Below, piece after piece: positions 5,788 through 11,480 of a DNA stretch of 11,480 nt (positions are counted from its first letter, which is position 1; each line of letters starts with the position of its first letter). The notes beneath the pieces were generated by a model. The model had not been told where the DNA came from and ran no database searches. It worked only from the letters and a program-made list of their open reading frames with translations. Origin of the DNA: Thermoleophilia bacterium. GTDB lineage: Bacteria > Actinomycetota > Thermoleophilia > Gaiellales > Gaiellaceae. The position numbers and the translations under genes are program-made. Where the stretch lies: the NCBI GenBank assembly GCA_013362295.1, contig JABFWJ010000017.1:1-11480 (forward strand), read 5' to 3'.

Positions 5788-6887
5788 CGACGGAGCCTGA
5801 GCCGCCGCGGGTCACCACGCTCGAGCTGTTCTTCGACCTCGTCTTCGTCTTCACGATCACGCAGCTGACGACGGTGCTGTTCCGCGCGCCGAACGGACGC
5901 GGCCTGCTGCAGGTCGTCGAGATGCTCGGTGTGATCTGGTGGATGTACGGCGGCTACGTCTGGATGACGAACGCCGTCCGCGCGAACACCGGTGCGCGCC
6001 GGCTGCTGCTGCTCGGCGGCATGGGCGGGTTCCTCGTCCTCTCGCTCGCGATCCCGAGCGCGTTCGGCGGGAGCGGCCTCGTGTTCGGGCTCGCGTACCT
6101 CGTCGTGGTGTTCGTCCACTCGATCCTCTTCACGCGGGCAGCGGCGGTGAGCGCGGCACGCGCGATCATCACGCTCGCGCCCTACAACCTGGGCTCGGCC
6201 GCAGTCATCCTCGCGGGCGGGGCGCTCGGAGGGCGGATGCAGTACATCCTGTGGGGCGCGGCCGCAGCGTTCGAATGGTTGACGCCCGCGATCCGCGGCA
6301 CGAAGGGCTTCGTCGTCGCGGCAGGGCATTTCGTCGAGCGTCATGCGCTCGTCGTGATCATCGCGATCGGCGAGTCGATCGTCGCGATCGGCATCGGCGG
6401 CTCGACGCTGCCGATCGACGCCGCCCTCGTCGGGGTGGCGCTGCTCGGCCTCGCGCTGAGCGGCTGTCTCTGGTGGTTGTACTTCAGCGGCCACGAGGGG
6501 CACGGCGAGCGCGCGCTCGCGATGCTGCCCGTGACGGAGCGCGCGTGGGCGTCGCTCGTCGGGTTCGGCTACTGGCACCTGCCGATGCTGTTCGGGATCC
6601 TCGCGGTCGCGTCGGTGGAGCGCGAGGCCGCCGAGCACCCATTCACCGCGGCCTCGTGGGCGCGCGCAGCGATCCTCGCGGTCGGCGTGGCGGCCTATTG
6701 CGCCGGCAACGGCTTGTTCCGGCGCACGCTGCACCTCCACGGCTTCGGTACTCGCGCGGCGACCGGTGTGCTCGCGCTCGCGACGATGCCGCTCGGCGCG
6801 CTCGTCGCGCCGTCGGCGGAGATCGCCGCGCTCGTCGCGGTCCTCGGAGCCGGTTTCTACGCGGCCCCGAACACGGCCGCCGCCTGA
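5784..6887 (+). CDS. ltrA: Low temperature requirement protein A (LtrA) family membrane protein
   Basis: 367 residues with many hydrophobic segments (roughly 10-12). The signature motifs of the family are present: LELFFDLVFVFTITQLT at 13-29 and HFVERHALVVIIAIGES at 182-198. Trp-rich helices also fit (VIWWMYGGYVW at 50-60; CLWWLYFSGHEGHGERA at 228-244). The family is named after a Listeria gene needed for growth in the cold; its biochemical role is unknown. The start is a GTG at 5784 in the GTGA overlap with the YihY stop, with a GGAG 12 bases upstream. A GTG at 5751 is a less likely alternative. The last 31 bases overlap the end of the convergent VOC gene. Confidence 0.9.
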   Translation: MTTEPEPPRVTTLELFFDLVFVFTITQLTTVLFRAPNGRGLLQVVEMLGVIWWMYGGYVWMTNAVRANTGARRLLLLGGMGGFLVLSLAIPSAFGGSGLVFGLAYLVVVFVHSILFTRAAAVSAARAIITLAPYNLGSAAVILAGGALGGRMQYILWGAAAAFEWLTPAIRGTKGFVVAAGHFVERHALVVIIAIGESIVAIGIGGSTLPIDAALVGVALLGLALSGCLWWLYFSGHEGHGERALAMLPVTERAWASLVGFGYWHLPMLFGILAVASVEREAAEHPFTAASWARAAILAVGVAAYCAGNGLFRRTLHLHGFGTRAATGVLALATMPLGALVAPSAEIAALVAVLGAGFYAAPNTAAA

Positions 6888-7291
6888 CGCACGACCTCGT
6901 CGTGCGGCACGTCGCGCACGTGCTGCGCGAGCCCCCAGCGATGGCCGAACGGATCGAGGATCTGGCCGTGGCGCTCGCCCCAGAAGGCGTCTTGAAGCGG
7001 GGCGTACACCTCGGCGCCGGCGGCGAGCGCCCGCTCCCACAGCGCGTCGACGTCGTCCGTGGTGATCGTGAGCGCGCCGTAGGTCCCGCCGAGCGTTTGC
7101 GGCGAGACGGCGCCGAACTCGGGGAACTCGTCGGCGATCTTCACGACGGACTCGCCGAAGCGCAGCTCGATCTGCATGAAGCGCCCGCCGGGCACCGGGA
7201 CACGCGCCCCCACCTCGGCGCCGAGCGCGCGTTCATACCACTCAGCCGCCGCGGCGGCGCCACGCACCACGATGTGCGGCGTGATCCTCAC
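6857..7291 (-). CDS. VOC/glyoxalase-fold protein, PhnB-like
   Basis: 144 residues from a GTG at 7291, the typical size of this single-chain group. It shows two beta-alpha-beta-beta-beta modules: ITPHIVVRGAAAAAEWYERALGA at the N-terminus (3-25), then LTITTDDVDALWERALAAGAE at 74-94, ending with the hallmark WGERHGQILDPFGHRWGLAQH at 104-124. Members are often called glyoxalase or bleomycin-resistance-like, but the substrate of this subgroup is generally unknown. Classical metal ligands cannot be assigned with confidence. The gene is last in the murI-rph-mgtC-rdgB direction, separated from rdgB by 104 bp that hold a repeated palindromic unit. Its 3' end overlaps ltrA tail to tail. Confidence 0.88.
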   Translation of the reverse strand: MRITPHIVVRGAAAAAEWYERALGAEVGARVPVPGGRFMQIELRFGESVVKIADEFPEFGAVSPQTLGGTYGALTITTDDVDALWERALAAGAEVYAPLQDAFWGERHGQILDPFGHRWGLAQHVRDVPHDEVVRQAAAVFGAA

Positions 7292-7302
7292 GCGATCAAC
7301 CC

Positions 7303-7332
7303 GGTGGCAGCCACCATCACGGAAGTGTGACG
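7303..7332. repeat. Palindromic repeat unit, copy A
   Basis: GGTGGC, one base, then GCCACC (7303-7315), followed by a GTGTG-containing tail. The 23 bases at 7310-7332 match those at 7389-7411 with three substitutions. The tail contains CACGGAAGTG, which can form a mini-hairpin with a GGAA loop. It lies in the gap between rdgB and the VOC gene, so it cannot be explained as coding similarity. Confidence 0.6.
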
Positions 7333-7370
7333 AATCGTCCGAAGTCCCTGCGTGCGGGGCGGTTCGGTCG

Positions 7371-7411
7371 GGTGGCAGGCACTCACGAGCCACCGTCACG
7401 AAAGTGTGTCG
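7371..7411. repeat. Palindromic repeat unit, copy B
   Basis: GGTGGC (7371-7376) and GCCACC (7389-7394) enclose 12 bases, followed by the same tail as copy A, with CACGAAAGTG forming a mini-hairpin with a GAAA loop. Compared with copy A, it carries 11 extra bases between the arms. The unit runs into the last codons and stop of rdgB (stop at 7396-7398). Read on the minus strand, the GGTGGC...GCCACC hairpin could also slow or end transcription after rdgB, although no T-tract follows. Confidence 0.6.
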
Positions 7412-7950
7412 CAGAGGGCGTGCGCGGCGACGGCGCGGTGGGAGTGCTCGGCCTTCCAGGCGTCGCCCAGCTCGGCAACCGTGCGCGTCTCGCCGCGCGG
7501 GACGAAGACCGGATCGAAGCCGAAACCCTCGCTGCCGGCCGGCGCGAGCGCGATCGAGCCCTCGAGCACGCCGGTGGCGTCGACCTCCCGGCGGTCGGGC
7601 GCGATCGCGACCAGCTCGCACACGTAGCGCGCCCGACGATCGTCGCGCCCGCGGAGGGCGTCGAGCAGCTTGTCGACGTGCCGGCCCTCCGCCCAGCGCG
7701 CGGTCTGCACGCCGGGCCCGCCGCCGAGCGCCGCCACCTCGATGCCCGAGTCGTCGGCAAGCATCCACCGCCCGGCCGGTCCGACGAGCCTGCCGTAGCG
7801 CGCCTTGATCCGCGCGTTGTCGGCGAAAGTGAGGCCGTCCTCCGGCGGGTAGTCCGCGTCGCCGAGCAGCTCGAGCTCCCAGTCCGGGAAGAGCGCGCGG
7901 AACTCGTCGAGCTTGTGCGGGTTGGCGGTGCAGACGGCCGCGCGAATCAC
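7396..7950 (-). CDS. rdgB: XTP/dITP diphosphatase (non-canonical purine NTP pyrophosphatase, RdgB/HAM1)
   Basis: 184 residues from a GTG at 7950. The enzyme hydrolyses ITP, dITP and XTP to the monophosphate and PPi, keeping damaged purines out of DNA and RNA. Motifs: the N-terminal phosphate-binding TANPHKLDEF at 8-17, TFADNARIKA at 41-50, ADDSGIEVAALGGGPGV at 65-81 with the metal/general-base acidic pair, GFGFDPVFVP at 142-151, and SHRA at 170-173. The GTG is preferred because it overlaps the mgtC-like stop (GTGA) and gives the conserved short N-terminus. A TTG at 7959, adding three residues, is the alternative. The last codons and stop lie inside palindromic repeat copy B. Confidence 0.95.
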   Translation of the reverse strand: MIRAAVCTANPHKLDEFRALFPDWELELLGDADYPPEDGLTFADNARIKARYGRLVGPAGRWMLADDSGIEVAALGGGPGVQTARWAEGRHVDKLLDALRGRDDRRARYVCELVAIAPDRREVDATGVLEGSIALAPAGSEGFGFDPVFVPRGETRTVAELGDAWKAEHSHRAVAAHALCDTLS

Positions 7951-8636
7951 CGGTGCCAACGCACGCCGATCACATATTCGAGATCGGCGAGCTTGGAGAC
8001 CAGCTCCTCGTCGACGTGCATCAGCTCGAGCTGCAGGACTCGGCGGTCGAGCTCGTCGCTCAGCTCGAAGTGACGGATGTCGTCGAGCTGCGCGAGGAAC
8101 GGGCCGACCGGCTGTCCCTCCTTGAGCTCGACGATCAGGCGGTTCTCCTCCGGCTTGACGCGCTCGATCGTGTTGTACGCGAGGATCCGCAGCGGGCCGA
8201 GCGCGAGGATCGTGAGCGCGGTCGTGACGACGGCAGCCCAGTACCAGCCGGCGCCGCAGGCCATCCCGATCGCCGCGACGACCCAGAGGGTGGCCGCCGT
8301 CGTGAGCCCGCGTACCGACAGTCCCTCGCGGATGATCGCGCCCGCGCCGAGGAAGCCGATCCCGGTGACGATCTGCGCGGCGATGCGCGTCGGGTCCGCC
8401 CGGACGACATTTGCGCCGCTCTCGAGGAACGCGTGGAAGCCGTAGGCCGAGACGATCGTGAACAGCGCCGAGCCGAGCGAGACCAGGAGGTGCGTGCGGA
8501 TCCCCGCCTCGCGGTCGCGCAGCTCCCGCTCGACGCCGATCGCACCGCCGAGCACCGCGGCGACGAAGAGGCGCAGGACGACGTGCCAGCCGCCGAGCGC
8601 CGGGATCGCGCTAATCGCGAAGTGCTGCAACGGCAT
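7947..8636 (-). CDS. MgtC/SapB family membrane protein
   Basis: 229 residues. The N-terminal membrane domain (about 16-155) has the family signatures: LRLFVAAVLGGAIGVERELR at 21-40, AGIRTHLLVSLGSALFT at 44-60, RIAAQIVTGIGFLGAGAII at 84-102, and VRGLTTAATLWVVAAIGMA at 108-126. The C-terminal part (about 160-229) looks like the small ACT-like domain found in long MgtC members. MgtC proteins of pathogens support survival at low magnesium and modulate the F-ATPase; the function of environmental homologues is unsettled. The ATG at 8636 lies 26 bp inside the end of rph, and no better start follows before the first helix. The stop overlaps the rdgB start, so it is embedded in the murI-rph-rdgB run. 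Confidence 0.92.
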   Translation of the reverse strand: MPLQHFAISAIPALGGWHVVLRLFVAAVLGGAIGVERELRDREAGIRTHLLVSLGSALFTIVSAYGFHAFLESGANVVRADPTRIAAQIVTGIGFLGAGAIIREGLSVRGLTTAATLWVVAAIGMACGAGWYWAAVVTTALTILALGPLRILAYNTIERVKPEENRLIVELKEGQPVGPFLAQLDDIRHFELSDELDRRVLQLELMHVDEELVSKLADLEYVIGVRWHR

Positions 8637-9321
8637 CTTCCTGGTAGCGCTGCAGGTCCTCGATGCCCGCGGCCGCGAGGTCGAGCAGGTCATCGAGCCG
8701 CGCGCGGTCGAACGGGACCTTCTCCGCCGTCGACTGCACCTCGACGAAGCGCCCGTCGCCGGTCATGACGACGTTGACGTCCACGTCCGCGACCGAGTCC
8801 TCGGAGTAGTCGAGGTCGAGCAGCGAGAGTTCGTCGACGACGCCGACCGAGACCGCTGCGACCGAGCCGGTCAGCGCCTTCGAGAGCCCGAAGCGGTCGA
8901 GCGCTCGCTGCGCGGCGACGTAGGCGCCGGTGATCGCCGCGCAGCGCGTGCCCCCGTCCGCCTGCAGCACGTCGCAGTCGAGGTAGACGGTGCGCTCGCC
9001 GAGTGCCTGGAAGTCGACGACGCCGCGCAGGGCGCGGCCGATCAACCGCTGGATCTCGACCGTCCGTCCGCCCTGCTTGCCGCGGGCTGCCTCGCGGTCG
9101 GTGCGATCGCCCGTCGACGCGGGCAGCAGCGAGTACTCGGCCGTCATCCAGCCGCGACCCGAGCGGTAGAGCCAGCGCGGCACGCCGTCCTGCACGGAGG
9201 CGGTGCAGAGCACCTTCGTCTTGCCCTGCGACCAGAGGACGACGCCGTGCGGCTGCTCGAGAAAGCTCGGGTCGGCGACGACCGGGCGGAGCTCGTCCGG
9301 CCTGCGCCCGTCCGCCCTCAT
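8611..9321 (-). CDS. rph: Ribonuclease PH (tRNA nucleotidyltransferase)
   Basis: 236 residues, normal for the family. It is a phosphate-dependent 3'-to-5' exoribonuclease that trims tRNA and other RNA 3' ends. Motifs: the N-terminal RADGRRPDELRPV, the central KQGGRTVEIQRLIGRALR at 82-99, CDVLQADGGTRCAAITGAYVA at 116-136 with the phosphate-binding GGTR, ELSLLDLDYSEDSVADVDVN at 164-183, and EVQSTAEKVPF at 194-204. The ATG at 9321 is chosen because it forms ATGA with the murI stop and begins exactly at the conserved N-terminus. Its 3' end overlaps the mgtC-like start by 26 bp. The rph-rdgB pairing, here split by one gene, is common in bacteria. Confidence 0.96.
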   Translation of the reverse strand: MRADGRRPDELRPVVADPSFLEQPHGVVLWSQGKTKVLCTASVQDGVPRWLYRSGRGWMTAEYSLLPASTGDRTDREAARGKQGGRTVEIQRLIGRALRGVVDFQALGERTVYLDCDVLQADGGTRCAAITGAYVAAQRALDRFGLSKALTGSVAAVSVGVVDELSLLDLDYSEDSVADVDVNVVMTGDGRFVEVQSTAEKVPFDRARLDDLLDLAAAGIEDLQRYQEDAVAALRD

Positions 9322-10166
9322 GCAGCCGCCTCGAGCTCGGCGACCGTGACGCGCTCGACGTCGCCGAGCGGCAGCTGCAGGAAGCGCTCGCCGAGCGAGC
9401 GGAAGAGCTCGGGCTCGCCGGTCGTCAGGAAGCGGTAGGTGCCCTCGCGCTCGGCGCCGTTCTCGAAGCCACTGTTCTCGATACCTTTGCGCGCGAGCGT
9501 CTCCGCGACCTCGCGGGCCGTCTCGTCGGCGGAGAAGACGAGCGTCACGTCGCGACCGAACGCGCGCTGAAACACGGGGCGCAAGAGCGGGAAGTGCGTG
9601 CAGCCGAGGATCACGGTGTCGCAGCCTGCCTGTTTGAGCGGCGCGGCGTACTCGCGAACCGCCGCCAGCATGGCGTCGCTGAACGTGTCGCCCGCCTCGA
9701 TCAGCGGCACGAGCTTCGGGCACGCGACCGAGGTCAGGTGCGCGCCCGCGTCAAGCGTGCGCACGAGGTTCTCGTATCGGCCCGTCGCAACCGTGAGCTC
9801 GGTCGCGAGCAGCCCGATCTGCCGGTTGCGCGTCGCCTGCACCGCGGCGTGCGCCTCCGGGACGATCACCGACACGACGGGAACGCCCAGCTCCTCCTGC
9901 AGATCGGGGAGCGCCGCGGCCGTCGCCGTGTTGCAGGCGACGACGACCATCTTCACACCCTGCCGCTCCAGGTAGACGCCGATCTCGTGCGCGAAGCGGC
10001 GCACCTCGTCGCGTCCGCGCGGGCCGTACGGCAGCCGCGCGTGGTCGCCGAGGTAGACAAAGTCCTCGTGCGGCATCGTCACGAGACACTCGTGCAGGAC
10101 GGTGAGGCCTCCGACGCCCGAGTCGAAGACGCCGATCGCCCTGGGATCCGCGCGGTTCGGCGACAC
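9318..10166 (-). CDS. murI: Glutamate racemase
   Basis: 282 residues, normal length. It converts L-glutamate to D-glutamate for the peptidoglycan stem peptide, in the cytoplasm, without cofactor. The two catalytic cysteines are seen in VVACNTAT (Cys78) and LGCTHFPLL (Cys189). The conserved N-terminal IGVFDSGVGGLTVL (11-24), YLGDHARLPYGPR (38-50) and VPVVSVIVPEA (96-106) are also present. The start is a GTG at 10166. A TAGAAT hexamer ends 6 bases upstream and there is no Shine-Dalgarno sequence, so the message is probably leaderless. It is the first gene of the murI-rph-mgtC-rdgB run and overlaps rph by 4 bp. It is divergent from the secreted hydrolase gene. Confidence 0.96.
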   Translation of the reverse strand: MSPNRADPRAIGVFDSGVGGLTVLHECLVTMPHEDFVYLGDHARLPYGPRGRDEVRRFAHEIGVYLERQGVKMVVVACNTATAAALPDLQEELGVPVVSVIVPEAHAAVQATRNRQIGLLATELTVATGRYENLVRTLDAGAHLTSVACPKLVPLIEAGDTFSDAMLAAVREYAAPLKQAGCDTVILGCTHFPLLRPVFQRAFGRDVTLVFSADETAREVAETLARKGIENSGFENGAEREGTYRFLTTGEPELFRSLGERFLQLPLGDVERVTVAELEAAA

Positions 10167-10172
10167 GGCGCG

Positions 10173-10178
10173 ATTCTA
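10173..10178 (-). promoter_or_regulatory. Candidate -10 element of murI (leaderless)
   Basis: The minus-strand TAGAAT matches five of six bases of the TATAAT consensus. Six bases separate it from the GTG start, so transcription would begin at the start codon. No clear -35 is seen. This is the best -10 match among the leaderless candidates in the window. Confidence 0.45.
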
Positions 10179-10188
10179 GGGAGCCGGG

Positions 10189-10194
10189 TACGCT
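10189..10194 (+). promoter_or_regulatory. Candidate -10 element of the CocE-like hydrolase gene (leaderless)
   Basis: The plus-strand TACGCT (TANNNT pattern) is followed by 7 bases and then the GTG start at 10202. It faces away from the murI element, 10 bp apart, within a 35-bp divergent intergenic region. An AGGGAG farther upstream is too distant to be a normal ribosome binding site. Confidence 0.35.
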
Positions 10195-10201
10195 GGTCGC
10201 C

Positions 10202-11480
10202 GTGAGGCGCCTCCTCCTCGTCGTCGCGGCCGCATTGCTCTGGGCGGCCCCCGCCCAGGCGTTCACGAAGCAGACCGGCACCCGGACGATGTCCGACGGC
10301 ACCTCGATCGCCTACGACTTGTACGAGCCCGACGGCGCCGCGCCGGCCGGCGGGTTCCCCGGCGTCGTCGTCCTGCACGGCCTCGGCGGCTCGAAGGACG
10401 ACATGGCGCCGATCGCCCAGATCTTCGCCGCGCACGGGTATGCGGCACTCGCCTACTCGGCCCGCGGCCAGGGCACCTCGACCGGCAACCTCGAGCTCGC
10501 GGGGCCGAACGAAACCTCGGACGAGCGCGCCCTGGAGTCGTACTTCGCCGGGCTCCCGGAGGTGAGCAACACGCAGATCGGCGCCTGGGGCATCTCTTAC
10601 GGCGGCGGCCAGATCTGGAACGGGCTCGCCGCCGGGATCCCGTACAAGGCGGCCGAGGTCGTCGAGACGTGGACCGACCTCTTCAGCGCGCTCTGGCCGC
10701 AGGACGTCGCGAAGTCCGGCATTGTGCTCGGGTTCGCGAAAGCGGTCGAAGCGCGGTCACCGCTGATCGTCCAGAACGAGGACAACGCGGTCCATTCGAC
10801 GAACATCCCCGCCCTCAAGTTGCTGACGAGACCGCGCTCCTCGTCCGGCCGGCTCTCGTCGGTCACGACGCCGGTGTACATGTTCCAGGGACGGTTGGAC
10901 TACGCGTTCGACATCACGCAGGCGGAGAACGGCTACCTCCAGACGAAGGGTCCGAAGCACCTGTACGTCGGCCAGTTCGGCCACACACCGTCGAGCTTCC
11001 CGGGGCCGGACCAGGCCTACGTGATCGCCCAGGGGCTCGCGTGGTACGACCACTACCTGAAGGGCGCGCCGAACGGCATCGACAAGACGAAGCCCGTGAC
11101 GATCGCGGCCGCGAGCGGGACGAGGCGCGCGTCGTACGCGGGCATCCCGAAGACGAAGGTCGTCGGGGCCGGCTTCCGCGGGACGGCGATGGTCCGCATC
11201 GGCCCGAGGTTCCGGCAGGCGCTCGAGACGTTCGGCGTCTCGCTGCTCAAGGTGCAGGTGCGCAAGGTCGTGCACTACCCGCGCCTCGTGGTGACGGTGC
11301 GCGCGGGCCGGCGCGTGATCACACACGGCGCGATCGTCCCGAAGGTCGGCCTGCAGACGATCAGGCTTGCGAACTACCTGCAGTTCCTGCCGAAGGGGAC
11401 GCGGCTGAGCGTCAGCTTCGGCGACAGCTCGGGGGACGACGTCGCGTACCTCGGCTTCGGCGACAGCGGCACGATCTCGC
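10202..11480 (+). CDS. Secreted alpha/beta hydrolase, CocE/S15 (X-Pro dipeptidyl-peptidase-like) family, 3' end beyond window
   Basis: 426 residues are visible from a GTG at 10202; the C-terminus is cut. Residues 1-20 form a signal peptide (MRRLLL, a hydrophobic core, then AQA). The alpha/beta hydrolase domain follows: oxyanion segment VVVLHGLGGS at 55-64, YSARGQGTS at 85-93, nucleophile elbow WGISYGGG at 129-136 (Ser132), acid in FQGRLDYAFD (Asp233 likely), and catalytic His261 in QFGHTPS. From about 295 a Thr/Val/Arg-rich beta region begins, in the place of the C-terminal jelly-roll domain of the S15/CocE group. The family includes esterases and acyl- or peptidyl-cleaving enzymes; the substrate is not evident. 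It is divergent from murI. Confidence 0.88.
   Translation, partial: MRRLLLVVAAALLWAAPAQAFTKQTGTRTMSDGTSIAYDLYEPDGAAPAGGFPGVVVLHGLGGSKDDMAPIAQIFAAHGYAALAYSARGQGTSTGNLELAGPNETSDERALESYFAGLPEVSNTQIGAWGISYGGGQIWNGLAAGIPYKAAEVVETWTDLFSALWPQDVAKSGIVLGFAKAVEARSPLIVQNEDNAVHSTNIPALKLLTRPRSSSGRLSSVTTPVYMFQGRLDYAFDITQAENGYLQTKGPKHLYVGQFGHTPSSFPGPDQAYVIAQGLAWYDHYLKGAPNGIDKTKPVTIAAASGTRRASYAGIPKTKVVGAGFRGTAMVRIGPRFRQALETFGVSLLKVQVRKVVHYPRLVVTVRAGRRVITHGAIVPKVGLQTIRLANYLQFLPKGTRLSVSFGDSSGDDVAYLGFGDSGTIS

Noticed and set aside
5565..7040. Long open frame (491 codons) on the minus strand opposite the YihY and LtrA genes
   Set aside because: The translation is Arg/Glu/Asp-rich low-complexity sequence typical of antisense frames in GC-rich DNA, while the plus strand encodes two recognisable membrane families.
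6857..7768. N-terminal extension of the VOC protein through the repeat region and rdgB
   Set aside because: The VOC domain begins right after the GTG at 7291. The upstream part is a shadow of rdgB in another frame and would cross the palindromic repeats.
8637..8693. Upstream ATG at 8693 for the MgtC-like protein
   Set aside because: It would add 19 residues of Ser/Arg/Thr-rich sequence that is the rph reading in another frame; the ATG at 8636 gives the expected short N-terminus.
9322..9723. Extension of the RNase PH frame into murI
   Set aside because: RNase PH begins with the conserved RxDGRxxDELR segment at the ATG at 9321, which overlaps the murI stop. The longer part is an Arg/Ala-rich shadow.
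1..11480. CRISPR array, insertion sequence, prophage genes, defence system or biosynthetic cluster
   Set aside because: No regularly spaced direct repeats, transposase, integrase, phage protein, restriction or toxin-antitoxin genes were recognised. Nearly all coding space is core metabolism, wall or membrane genes with even base composition.

Overview
The window is dense, GC-rich bacterial chromosome made almost entirely of housekeeping genes. Genes are packed with 4-base start/stop overlaps, GTG and TTG starts are common, and several genes have a -10-like hexamer 6 to 8 bases before the start codon with no Shine-Dalgarno sequence, which suggests leaderless transcripts. Together with the protein types (subfamily-2 PyrF, short PyrE, a roadblock/LC7 protein), this points to a high-GC Actinomycetota, perhaps of the Thermoleophilia type. 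That assignment is inference. There is no sign of phage, plasmid, insertion sequence, CRISPR array, tRNA or rRNA.

Region 1 (1-4915, all minus strand). Read in the direction of transcription it runs: a roadblock/LC7 protein, a 66-residue membrane-anchored small protein, pyrE, the nucleoid protein HU, a 243-bp intergenic region, pyrF, a small LysM membrane protein, a D-Ala-D-Ala carboxypeptidase, and a 1-phosphofructokinase-like sugar kinase cut by the window edge. Two pyrimidine steps (PyrE and PyrF) flank HU, and two cell-wall genes follow pyrF. The intergenic region between hup and pyrF is the most unusual part. It can fold into a 169-nt rod with a large central internal loop, like 6S RNA, followed by a GC-rich terminator-like hairpin just before pyrF.

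Region 2 (4927-6887, plus strand). Two multi-pass membrane proteins, YihY/BrkB and LtrA families, are coupled by a GTGA overlap. YihY is divergent from the roadblock gene with only 11 bp between the start codons.

Region 3 (6857-10166, minus strand). Transcription runs murI (D-glutamate for peptidoglycan), rph (RNase PH), an mgtC-like membrane gene, rdgB (house-cleaning NTPase) and a VOC/glyoxalase-fold protein. The first four overlap one another. A 104-bp gap before the VOC gene holds two copies of a short palindromic repeat unit. The VOC gene runs 31 bp into the end of ltrA from the opposite strand.

Region 4 (10202-11480, plus strand). A secreted CocE/S15-type alpha/beta hydrolase begins 35 bp from the murI start and runs off the window. 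Both genes of this divergent pair look leaderless.

No stretch longer than 300 bases lacks a gene; the longest gap is 3179-3421.
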